Origin: JBBEDC01 sp040881505
GTDB lineage: Bacteria > Patescibacteriota > Andersenbacteria > UBA10190
Length of the DNA: 14,586 bases
Assembly: GCA_040881505.1 (NCBI GenBank)
Contig: JBBEDC010000047.1
Span: 1-14,586, forward strand
Direction: 5' to 3'
Of the stretch, positions 1-5,409 are shown piece by piece. Below the pieces are notes generated by a model. The model was not told the origin of the DNA and ran no database searches. It saw nothing but the letters and a program-made list of their open reading frames with translations. The position numbers and the translations under genes were made by a program. Each line of letters starts with the position of its first letter. Positions within the stretch are counted from its first letter, which is position 1.

Positions 1-225
1 CAACACTTCAGGTTCATCATCAACTGGCCCAAGCGATCCTTGCGGCCCGATAGGTTCTTGGGGACCGATAGGTTTAACGTTACCCACAGGTTCTTGGGGA
101 CCGATAGGGCCCTCAGGACCTACCCCGAAAGCAATGCCAGGTGACCACAATATAAATGCAACCGCGACAATGCCGGCAGTTATCTTTTGCTTGAGAGAGA
201 ATCTGGGATTTGTCTTGTCAAACAT
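1..225 (-). CDS. Secreted Gly/Pro-rich protein, N-terminal part (runs off window)
   Basis: An open frame of 75 codons starts at ATG 225 and continues past base 1; it is too close to the edge to be a full gene. Residues 1-15 are polar and basic (MFDKTNPRFSLKQK), followed by a hydrophobic stretch at about 16-33 (ITAGIVAVAFILWSPGIAFG), which reads as a signal peptide or membrane anchor. The mature part is rich in Gly-Pro steps and contains the heptad PIGPQEP twice, 12 residues apart, resembling an irregular collagen-like segment, then turns acidic. No Shine-Dalgarno is evident. It lies 85 bp downstream of another secreted repeat protein on the same strand, so the two may be co-expressed surface proteins. 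The function is unknown; only export and low complexity are visible. Confidence 0.7.
   Translation of the reverse strand, partial: MFDKTNPRFSLKQKITAGIVAVAFILWSPGIAFGVGPEGPIGPQEPVGNVKPIGPQEPIGPQGSLGPVDDEPEVL
52..108. repeat. 21-bp direct repeat inside the Gly/Pro-rich gene
   Basis: The 21-bp stretch at 52-72 (AGGTTCTTGGGGACCGATAG plus one G) recurs identically at 88-108. The offset is 36 bp, or 12 codons, so the reading frame is kept and the peptide PIGPQEP is repeated. Identity at the DNA level suggests a recent duplication and a site prone to slippage. Confidence 0.85.
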
Positions 226-256
226 AAACGGTATATGTGTTATATCTCTTCACTAC

Positions 257-291
257 CCCTCGCGGAGGGAAGTGAGGGATACTCACTTCCC
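257..291. other. Two overlapping hairpins between secreted-protein genes
   Basis: A perfect 10-bp inverted repeat has arms at 267-276 and 282-291 with a 5-nt loop (GGATA). A second, smaller one has arms at 257-261 and 265-269 with a GCG loop. They share bases 267-269, so they cannot both form fully. No T-tract follows on the minus strand, so this is not a standard intrinsic terminator. It may protect the 3' end of the upstream repeat-protein mRNA or set the expression ratio of the two genes. Confidence 0.6.
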
Positions 292-310
292 CGACGCAAA
301 TGGTAGACGA

Positions 311-1435
311 TTAACTATTTACTTCAGTGTTTGAGCTGAAGTTGAAGTCTACGTCTCCAGTCTGAATACTACCGCCTTCGGTATTATTCGAAGATTCGTT
401 GTTGCCGGTGTGGGCATCAACTGACGTTATATTCGTTACCTCAGCCTTATTCTCTACTGAAGTTGACGAAGAGTTGTTAACGTCGACGGTATTGGTGTTG
501 CTGGAATTTGGACCAGTTGTATTGTTCTCGAAGTCAGCATCCACGCTCGTGCTTGACGATGATCCAGCCCCTCCACCACTATTGTTTGCTGTCGTGGTGT
601 GATTGACTGTTACGTCGACACTGCCCGTTTCAATATCACCACCTGTGGTGTTATTGTTCTGATCATTGTTGCCAGTGCGTGACTTTACATCTACGACATT
701 GACTACATCAGCCTTGTTGCTAATACGAGACTTTGACTGGTTGTTAATTCGGTAACGATTGACGTTCTCCGAATGTGGTCCAGTGGTGTTGTTTTCTCCT
801 ACAACATTAACTGTGCTTGAGTTGTCTGCGGCAAGCGCGCCATCGGAGTTGTTGGCAGATGAGTCAGTGCTCACATCTACGTTAGTACCGCCGGTCATAA
901 TACCTCCGGCTGTCGTATTGTGATTCTGATCATTATCGCCACTGCGATGATCAACATCAAGGATGTTAGTGATATATGCGAGATTACGCAGATACAGTGA
1001 GTCATGGCTGCGAACGGTGAGTCGGTTTACGTTACGAGAGTTGGGACCCGTCGTATCGTTCATGAAATCTCCCATTACATCGAGCTCGCTGTCGAGGCCT
1101 ACGAGGCCAGCTGCTGCATTAACAACAGCATTCCAATCAGCACCACCGGTGAGACCTCCTGTTGCCAGGCTGCCGCCAGTCGTGTTGTGATTCTGATCGT
1201 TGTTGCCGGTGAAGGCATCAACAAATCCCTTATTCAACACATCACCAAAATTCCGGACATATGACCTACTGCTATCATTCACCCGATAGGTGTTTCTGTT
1301 GATAGAGCTTGGTCCGGTAGTGGAGTTGTCTCCCATTACATCAACGTTCGCGGCCATAGCCGGCGCTGCTGCAACGAGGAGAGAAAGGGTAGGAATCCCT
1401 GCAATAACCTTTGTTTTAAGTCGTCGGAACATCAT
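311..1435 (-). CDS. Secreted Asn/Thr/Gly-rich protein with four 89-residue repeats
   Basis: 374 residues. The start is fixed by a strong AAGGAGGTGA site at about 1440-1449, 5 nt from ATG 1435 (a second ATG follows directly at 1432). Residues 1-29 form a classical signal peptide (basic RRLKTK, hydrophobic core, AMA-A cleavage). The mature chain holds four units marked by a TTGP motif (Gly at 41, 130, 219, 308) and a [TS]G[ND]N-type motif (Gly at 77, 166, 255, 344), both with an exact 89-residue period. Between the motifs lie alternating polar and Val/Ile residues typical of beta strands; the linkers are variable and Ser/Gly/Asn-rich. There is no C-terminal anchor and no cysteine. Asn-rich repeat proteins of this kind are, to my knowledge, common in candidate-phyla-radiation genomes. 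A beta-solenoid or fibre-forming surface protein is inferred; no enzymatic motif is visible. Confidence 0.85.
   Translation of the reverse strand: MMFRRLKTKVIAGIPTLSLLVAAAPAMAANVDVMGDNSTTGPSSINRNTYRVNDSSRSYVRNFGDVLNKGFVDAFTGNNDQNHNTTGGSLATGGLTGGADWNAVVNAAAGLVGLDSELDVMGDFMNDTTGPNSRNVNRLTVRSHDSLYLRNLAYITNILDVDHRSGDNDQNHNTTAGGIMTGGTNVDVSTDSSANNSDGALAADNSSTVNVVGENNTTGPHSENVNRYRINNQSKSRISNKADVVNVVDVKSRTGNNDQNNNTTGGDIETGSVDVTVNHTTTANNSGGGAGSSSSTSVDADFENNTTGPNSSNTNTVDVNNSSSTSVENKAEVTNITSVDAHTGNNESSNNTEGGSIQTGDVDFNFSSNTEVNS
314..1327 (-). repeat. Four protein-coding repeat units, 267-bp period
   Basis: Units cover residues 37-125, 126-214, 215-303 and 304-374 (the last shortened) of the secreted protein. 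The period is exactly 89 codons between equivalent glycines in both marker motifs across all three intervals, although the sequences have diverged strongly. Units 3 and 4 look most alike; units 1 and 2 carry longer hydrophobic insertions in the linker. Confidence 0.85.
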
Positions 1436-1899
1436 TCATTCACCTCCTTTCGAAACGTAAGAGAGTGAAATACATGAAAATCCCCTTTGGACTTTGGCTG
1501 CATACATACCGATACACCAATTCATGCGACCTACTGTTCCGAGAGCACCCCTTCTCCGCAAACACTCGCTGTCAACTTGTATGACAATAGCTGTATATCG
1601 CCATTCCTGAAGATTTACAGAACACAATCAGAATGGCTCAAATAGCTTCTCCTACACAGCTGTTGTGCACGTTAGATTCTGCTGACAGCCAATATGCCGC
1701 AAAAACATTATTTTTAACGATAGGGTGCACACCTCCTTAGTTTTCCACAGACAAAACTATTAATTTTCTCTTTGCGAAGGGGTGACTTTCTGTAGTAAAC
1801 AAAAACCGGCATCTCTTCTACCCATACAGACAGAAAAGACAGCGCTTGTCATCGCTCACTAACAGAGAGTATTAGTAGTCTTTTACTAAGTGATCGCCC
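1436..1899. other. 464-bp stretch without a convincing gene
   Basis: I see no reading frame with protein-like composition here. On the minus strand there is an orphan Shine-Dalgarno-like AAGGAGGT at 1731-1738. It is followed immediately by GTG 1730, which opens a 30-codon frame ending near 1638, but the spacing is too short for a normal start. A TTGACA hexamer lies at 1570-1575 (minus strand) without a good -10 at the usual distance. The stretch probably holds the promoter and leader of the repeat protein and debris from the decayed oxidoreductase gene upstream. Confidence 0.5.
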
Positions 1900-2181
1900 T
1901 TAAACTGCTATTTGTAAAAACTGGTAGCCAGCGATTGTGTTATATCCAACGAGTAACTCTTTCGATATCACCAAAATGCAGCGTCTGATTGTTACTATCG
2001 TGGCGTGAGTTTGCCTGCGCAGCTTATTATATTTTTCCAATAACATCACAATCGCTGAACATTCGGTATATGGGCTTAACGCATACAGAGGAGAGGCCCC
2101 AGGGGGCCCTCCTCCTACAATGGCTACATCATACGCATCACGACCGAGCTCGGTGCCATTTTTCATCTGCTCCTTTTTCAT
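1900..2181 (-). pseudogene. Frameshifted, truncated FAD-dependent oxidoreductase remnant (malate:quinone oxidoreductase-like)
   Basis: The frame from 2181 contains a dinucleotide-binding start, YDVAIVGGGPPGASPLYALS, then PYTECSAIVMLLEKYNKL. This resembles the N-terminus of FAD-dependent malate:quinone oxidoreductase-type proteins (GGG-x-x-G, Y-x-LxxYT, LxEKYDK). From about base 1999 the match jumps to the +1 frame, which reads DSNNQTLHFGDIE, resembling the conserved NNSQT-H-GDIE block, and then hits a stop near 1940. So a frameshift lies at about 1998-2015 and everything beyond about residue 70 of a protein normally near 500 residues is missing. The ORF start overlaps the end of chaB by 44 bp. 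It is surely not a functional enzyme; the family name rests on motifs I recognise, not on a search. Confidence 0.6.
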
Positions 2182-2344
2182 ACTTTGTCTTCACCGCCGC
2201 CCAGGCTACGCGGCTAGCCCGCGCTTCATCTCCTTTATACTGATCATATGCATTGTTATACGCCTTGCGATAAATCTCCTGCCCGTGCTTGGGCACATTA
2301 TTTTTCACCTGTTTGGGTAATTCGCTTTTTCGGTCATACGGCAT
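2138..2344 (-). CDS. chaB: ChaB family protein
   Basis: 68 residues, the usual size of ChaB. The family signature is clear: MPYDRKSELP at the start, HGQEIYRKAYNNAYDQY in the middle and ARASRVAWAAVKTKYEK before the C-terminus. ChaB was named as a regulator of the ChaA cation/proton antiporter in E. coli, but its molecular role is not settled, and no chaA is visible here. ATG 2344 is preceded by a perfect AAGGAGGTGA at 2351-2360 that lies inside the last codons of the upstream 67-residue gene (Lys-Glu-Val-Lys-stop). The intergenic gap is 1 nt, so translation is probably coupled. It is the third gene of a sigma factor operon, which points to stress-induced expression. The C-terminus (KWHRARS) runs into the start of the decayed oxidoreductase gene. 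Confidence 0.93.
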   Translation of the reverse strand: MPYDRKSELPKQVKNNVPKHGQEIYRKAYNNAYDQYKGDEARASRVAWAAVKTKYEKGADEKWHRARS

Positions 2345-2345
2345 A

Positions 2346-2549
2346 TCACTTCACCTCCTTATGAATCCAGGCATATGCAATTTCCTCTCCGTTAATCCAG
2401 TACACCTCAGTCCCCGCATCGATTTCGATCATGCGCCTAGCATCATCAAACGAGGTGTTATGCAGATGCAGCTCGAACATCTGACCCTCAGTGCTTTTGA
2501 TCATCACTTCTCCTGCCTGTTGAAGTTTTGATTTAATATATTCATACAT
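2346..2549 (-). CDS. Small conserved-looking protein of unknown function, sigma operon
   Basis: 67 residues from ATG 2549 (MYEYIKSKLQQ). The same frame extends upstream to 2672, but that part overlaps the sigma gene and has no protein-like character, so the internal start is preferred; its Shine-Dalgarno is weak (GGTGG, about 5 nt away). The chain looks like a small alpha/beta domain: an N-terminal helix, strands around MIKSTEGQMFELHLHN, then DDARRMIEIDAGTEVYWINGEEIAYAWIHKEVK. It is soluble, with no cysteine and no signal peptide. I do not recognise the family. It sits 76 nt after the sigma factor stop and 1 nt before chaB, so the three genes probably form one transcript. Confidence 0.75.
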   Translation of the reverse strand: MYEYIKSKLQQAGEVMIKSTEGQMFELHLHNTSFDDARRMIEIDAGTEVYWINGEEIAYAWIHKEVK

Positions 2550-2625
2550 ACAGCCACCGTTCAAAAGACCATCGCTTGCTGCAAGAGAGATGGGGAATAT
2601 ACGCGTCACAACACCTGACACTCCG

Positions 2626-3486
2626 TTACTCCCGAAGCAGCTGGCGAGCCCGGATGCGTTCGATCGCTTCATTCTGAATCTGCCGGATCCGCTCTCGGCT
2701 TACGCCCAGTTCCTGCCCAATATCTTCCAGCGTACGCGGAACACCGTCTTTTAAACCGAACCGCTTTGTGAGAATCTCAGCCTCTCGCCCCGGTAGCTGA
2801 TCGACCACCTCGCGCACCTGCGCCCGCAAAAGCTGCTGGCCGGCAATGTGTTCTGGCTGCGGGGCGTCCAGGTCAGCGATAAGTTCACCAAGTTCCGTTG
2901 ATTCCTCTCCATCCCGGCTGATTGGCTTTTCAAGGGAGACAACTGCTTGAGAGTACTGTTCAAGCGCTAGCAAGCTCTCTTCTGAAATCTCCATAGCCGA
3001 GGCCATCTCCTGGGTTGTTGGCTGACGACCGAACTCGTGATACAGCGTGTGTCGCTTGCGCCGCATCTTGTTCACCTGGGTCTGAACGTGTTCGGGCAAA
3101 CGCATGACAGGCCTTTGCACAAGAAATCGCTGGATCGCCTGCCTGATCCAGTACATCGCATACGTAGTAAACCTGTGTCCTAATTCGGGCTTGAACCGCT
3201 CCACTGCTCGGAACAGTCCGAGATTTCCTTCCTGGATTAAGTCTAACAACCCTTCGGCATCTCCCGGCCGCGTGTAGCGCTTAGCTACATTTACAACCAA
3301 GCGCAGATTCGCTTCAATGAATTGCTGTCTGGCTGTCTCGTCCCCTTTGCGAATGCGCCGGGCGAGCGCTTGTTCTTGTTCACGTGTAAGCAGATCATAC
3401 TGTCCAATTTCATGTAAATACATACCCAGCGTAGACATAGCATCCCGTTTTGCTGTAGTAATTTTCGTTGGAGGTGAAGCTTCCAT
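2626..3486 (-). CDS. RNA polymerase sigma-70 family factor (RpoD/RpoS-like, group 2/3)
   Basis: 286 residues from ATG 3486, preceded by AGGA. Visible regions: 1.2 at about 15-50 (DAMSTLGMYLHEIGQYDLL), 2.1-2.4 at about 50-125 (EANLRLVVNVAKRY, DLIQEGNLGL, FTTYAMYWIRQAIQR), 3 at about 128-205, and 4.2 at about 250-280 (TLEDIGQELGVSRERIRQI). Region 1.1 and the large non-conserved insert of primary sigma factors are absent, so this is more likely a second, stress-type sigma than the housekeeping one; a primary factor in a reduced genome cannot be excluded. It binds core polymerase and selects promoters. It heads an operon with a 67-residue protein and chaB, and is surrounded by genes often tied to stress (SPW, 17M-like, DUF378). 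Confidence 0.95.
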   Translation of the reverse strand: MEASPPTKITTAKRDAMSTLGMYLHEIGQYDLLTREQEQALARRIRKGDETARQQFIEANLRLVVNVAKRYTRPGDAEGLLDLIQEGNLGLFRAVERFKPELGHRFTTYAMYWIRQAIQRFLVQRPVMRLPEHVQTQVNKMRRKRHTLYHEFGRQPTTQEMASAMEISEESLLALEQYSQAVVSLEKPISRDGEESTELGELIADLDAPQPEHIAGQQLLRAQVREVVDQLPGREAEILTKRFGLKDGVPRTLEDIGQELGVSRERIRQIQNEAIERIRARQLLRE

Positions 3487-3543
3487 TGCTTCCTACTTTT
3501 CCTATATCCATTTCTTCCAACAAGGAAATTTTTCACATACGCA

Positions 3544-3570
3544 ATGCGCCAGCACAGTGTGCTAGCGCAT
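3544..3570. other. 27-bp imperfect palindrome upstream of the sigma operon
   Basis: The 13-nt arms 3544-3556 and 3558-3570 (ATGCGCCAGCACA against its complement) pair with a single mismatch around one central base. It lies between the end of the SPW gene (3588) and the sigma factor start (3486), both on the minus strand. No T-tract follows on the minus strand, so an intrinsic terminator is doubtful. It could be an operator for the sigma operon or a 3'-end stabiliser for the SPW mRNA. Confidence 0.6.
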
Positions 3571-3587
3571 GTGGTGCACTCAGTCTT

Positions 3588-3965
3588 TTATCGCTCTACC
3601 GAGTGTTTTGGCGTTGATAGCGCGCTCCAGGTAGCCAAGAGTGCTACTGCGATACCTATGATCACACTATTCCACAGTGCTTCCTGGATGAAGCTGTAGC
3701 CAATGGCGAAGGGTGCGATAATAAGCCAAACACCGATGATAGCGTTTAGCCAGCTTGGCCATGCGTAGCGGTACCCCTCTCCAACTTCTCGAGAACCTGC
3801 CAGAAGTACGATTGCAATACCAAAGATCACATCGTTCCACAGGGCTGCCGTAGTGGCCGCATATCCAAGTACGAACGGAGCGATGATGAGCCAGAGGCCC
3901 GCCACCATATCAATGCCACTTGCAGTTCGCACTGCCGTGCGCGCCTGTTGTAATGTCATTGCCAT
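3588..3965 (-). CDS. SPW repeat integral membrane protein
   Basis: 125 residues with two copies of the SPW-type unit. Each has two predicted membrane helices: residues about 15-57 contain GLWLIIAPFVLGY and LWNDVIFGIAIVLLAG, and residues about 68-112 contain PSWLNAIIGVWLIIAPFAIGY and LWNSVIIGIAVALLA. That gives four membrane segments and short tails. The start ATG 3965 follows a perfect AAAGGAGGTGAGG site with about 6 nt spacing. The biochemical role of the family is unknown; it is a small inner-membrane protein often next to stress genes. It ends about 100 bp before the sigma operon on the same strand, with a palindrome in between, and lies divergent to the 17M-like stress gene. Confidence 0.92.
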   Translation of the reverse strand: MAMTLQQARTAVRTASGIDMVAGLWLIIAPFVLGYAATTAALWNDVIFGIAIVLLAGSREVGEGYRYAWPSWLNAIIGVWLIIAPFAIGYSFIQEALWNSVIIGIAVALLATWSALSTPKHSVER

Positions 3966-4204
3966 CGTTCCTCACCTCCTTTATTACGCGAGCTTACAAT
4001 TCCACCATACCCATACGGCACATTCCCGCCAGATTTTATGGTTTTAAGTGTGTTAGAGCGCAGTGACAGCCAATTATCTTTATCCTTACCTATACCGTTG
4101 GATTGCCTGCCACACAAACTGACAAAGTTATCGTTACTATACCTTGCCGTACCACTGGGTATTGGAATGCTAGAAGTACTACATCCTTAAAATTATTTAA
4201 ATCT

Positions 4205-4708
4205 ATGAGAACAGTATTTGGACTCTTTAATACTCCAGCGGAAGCCAACGGCTTTCTAGGAGAAATTCAAACGGAAGGCTTTAGCCAAGATGATATAAGT
4301 ATCATTGGCCAGAAAGACGTGTTAGTAGATGAACGCAAACATTCACATACGGCTGAAGATGCCGGTAAGGGCGCAGGGATCGGCGGCATTCTCGGCCTGA
4401 TTGCCGGAATTGCTCCTGTAGTCCTGCCAGGCATCGGTCTTATAATCGGAACGGGCACCCTTATCGCCGGAACACTAGGCGGTGCTGGCTTAGGTTCAAT
4501 TGTTGGAGGAATAGTCGGGTTCTTCCGCGATCAACTCGGCATGGACGAAGATCGAGCACACGTATATGAACAAGGCATACAGGAAGGAAATATCCTTCTC
4601 ACAGTCCATACCAATACAGCTGATGCCGCCGAAGCCGTGGAAGAAGCCATGGTCCGCTATGGCGCTCATGACATTCATATCCACGAGCGAGAACTCGCTC
4701 GCGCCTAA
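4205..4708 (+). CDS. General stress protein 17M-like (YflT-domain) membrane-associated protein
   Basis: 167 residues from ATG 4205; the frame is open from 4103, but the family-like start MRTVFGLFNTPAEANGFLGEIQ fits the internal Met. Residues 1-40 form the alpha/beta 'general stress protein 17M-like' domain (VFGLFNTPAEA...GFSQDDISIIG). Residues about 55-108 are a Gly/Ala/Ile-rich hydrophobic hairpin (GKGAGIGGILGLIAGIAPVVLPGIGLIIG) likely to insert into the membrane, and the C-terminal part (about 119-162) repeats an alpha/beta pattern ending in HIHIHERE-like residues. There is no Shine-Dalgarno before the ATG. It is one of few plus-strand genes and converges on the YCII-like gene 12 bp away. 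Function unknown; in Bacillus such proteins belong to general stress regulons. Confidence 0.85.
   Translation: MRTVFGLFNTPAEANGFLGEIQTEGFSQDDISIIGQKDVLVDERKHSHTAEDAGKGAGIGGILGLIAGIAPVVLPGIGLIIGTGTLIAGTLGGAGLGSIVGGIVGFFRDQLGMDEDRAHVYEQGIQEGNILLTVHTNTADAAEAVEEAMVRYGAHDIHIHERELARA
4684..4701 (+). other. Hairpin inside the 3' end of the 17M-like gene
   Basis: CGAGCGAG (4684-4691) and CTCGCTCG (4694-4701) form a perfect 8-bp stem with a 2-nt central loop, overlapping the last codons of the gene. No T-tract follows; it may stabilise the 3' end or help separate the convergent transcripts that end at 4708 and 4721. Confidence 0.45.
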
Positions 4709-4720
4709 AGCACCTCTCCC

Positions 4721-5038
4721 TTATTCCTGGATCGGGTAAATCTCCACTACTCCGCTGATCTCACAGGTTGGACACTTCTTGGAGATATCCACTACGACCG
4801 ACTCATCGTCAGCTTCCAGGACCATAAACCCGCTCGCATTTTCAGGAGAAGGTGCGAGCGGAGTGGTTTTTCCGTCGTCGCTTGGAACCATCAATATCCC
4901 TCTATCCAGCAAGCCAGCTTCCTTGAGCGTTCCGACCCGCTTAATTTCCTCCACCCATTCACCCCATGTTTTTTCGTATTCCGCCTGCTCCTGCACGCTT
5001 GGAGCAAATCCTTTGAATGTAAGTAAAAATGTAGCCAT
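4721..5038 (-). CDS. YCII-related (DGPF) domain protein
   Basis: 105 residues. The chain has the ferredoxin-like YCII pattern: strand MATFLLTFKG, helix EYEKTWGEWVEEIKRVG, the AGLLDRG turn, then SGFMVLEADDESVVVDISKKCP and the closing strand GVVEIYPIQE. These proteins resemble the YciI/PhnB-like group, with no firmly assigned reaction; the usual catalytic His-Asp pair of YciI is not evident. It may bind a small molecule or stress-related ligand. Cysteines in KKCPTC make a CxxC pair near the C-terminus. There is no Shine-Dalgarno before ATG 5038; instead a -35/-10 pair ends 7 nt upstream, so the mRNA may be leaderless. It converges on the 17M-like gene. Confidence 0.8.
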   Translation of the reverse strand: MATFLLTFKGFAPSVQEQAEYEKTWGEWVEEIKRVGTLKEAGLLDRGILMVPSDDGKTTPLAPSPENASGFMVLEADDESVVVDISKKCPTCEISGVVEIYPIQE

Positions 5039-5045
5039 GCTCTAT

Positions 5046-5073
5046 ATACTATCGGGAAAAGGGAGTTTTTCAA
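5046..5073 (-). promoter_or_regulatory. Predicted promoter of the YCII-like gene, leaderless layout
   Basis: On the minus strand, TTGAAA (5073-5068, 5 of 6 to TTGACA), a 16-bp spacer and TAGTAT (5051-5046, 4 of 6 to TATAAT) lie 7 nt before ATG 5038. Initiation at the usual distance would fall on or next to the start codon. Confidence 0.6.
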
Positions 5074-5095
5074 AACACGGGCGTATAAACCGAAA

Positions 5096-5123
5096 GCATT
5101 CCCTGATGTATTCAGTGGAATGC
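5096..5123 (-). terminator. Possible terminator after the DUF378 gene
   Basis: Arms GCATTCC (5096-5102) and GGAATGC (5117-5123) pair perfectly, and CTGA/TCAG inside extend the stem past one bulged base. On the minus strand only a short T run (TTT) follows, so termination would be weak. It lies 18 bp downstream of the DUF378 stop codon. Confidence 0.4.
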
Positions 5124-5140
5124 CCTCATATGCGGTATTG

Positions 5141-5362
5141 TTACGCAGCAGCTGAACTTGATCCGCACTCCCTACAATCGTTCTTATGAGTAACGGCCAG
5201 ATAAATCGCACTTAGACCAACAAGAATATATACGATTTTTGTTAATGCCGTTCCGCTTCCAAGCAGCACTTCTACGAGGTTGAAGTCAAATAGTCCGACG
5301 AGACCCCAATTCAAAGCGCCCACGAGAACGAGAATGAAGCTTACAATATGAAGAGCTTTCAT
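5141..5362 (-). CDS. DUF378 small membrane protein
   Basis: 73 residues from ATG 5362. The frame can be read three codons further to GTG 5371, but that codon overlaps the GGAGG Shine-Dalgarno at 5371-5375, which is placed 8 nt before the ATG, so the ATG is the real start. Two membrane helices: about 5-27 (IVSFILVLVGALNWGLVGLF) and about 38-57 (LTKIVYILVGLSAIYLAVT). The motif VGALNWGLVGLF is the DUF378 hallmark. The tail has CRECG, a short cysteine pair that could bind metal or stay reduced, then SSSAAA. The function of the family is unknown. It belongs with the other small stress-linked membrane proteins in this part of the window. Confidence 0.92.
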   Translation of the reverse strand: MKALHIVSFILVLVGALNWGLVGLFDFNLVEVLLGSGTALTKIVYILVGLSAIYLAVTHKNDCRECGSSSAAA

Positions 5363-5409
5363 GTGTACCACCTCCTTCGATACAGTATAGAGGTCATAGA
5401 TATTACCCT

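Noticed and set aside
963..1264. Plus-strand frames of 75 and 86 codons
   Set aside because: They are antisense to the signal-peptide-bearing repeat protein and show no ribosome site or domain.
2549..2672. N-terminal extension of the 67-residue protein
   Set aside because: It overlaps the 3' end of the sigma gene and reads like non-coding sequence; the internal ATG gives a sound globular protein.
4007..4162. GGGTAT hexamers before the SPW gene (4012-4007, minus) and the 17M-like gene (4157-4162, plus), recalling a sigma-B -10 box
   Set aside because: No GTTT-type -35 lies at 13-15 bp in either case, and two short hexamers can occur by chance.
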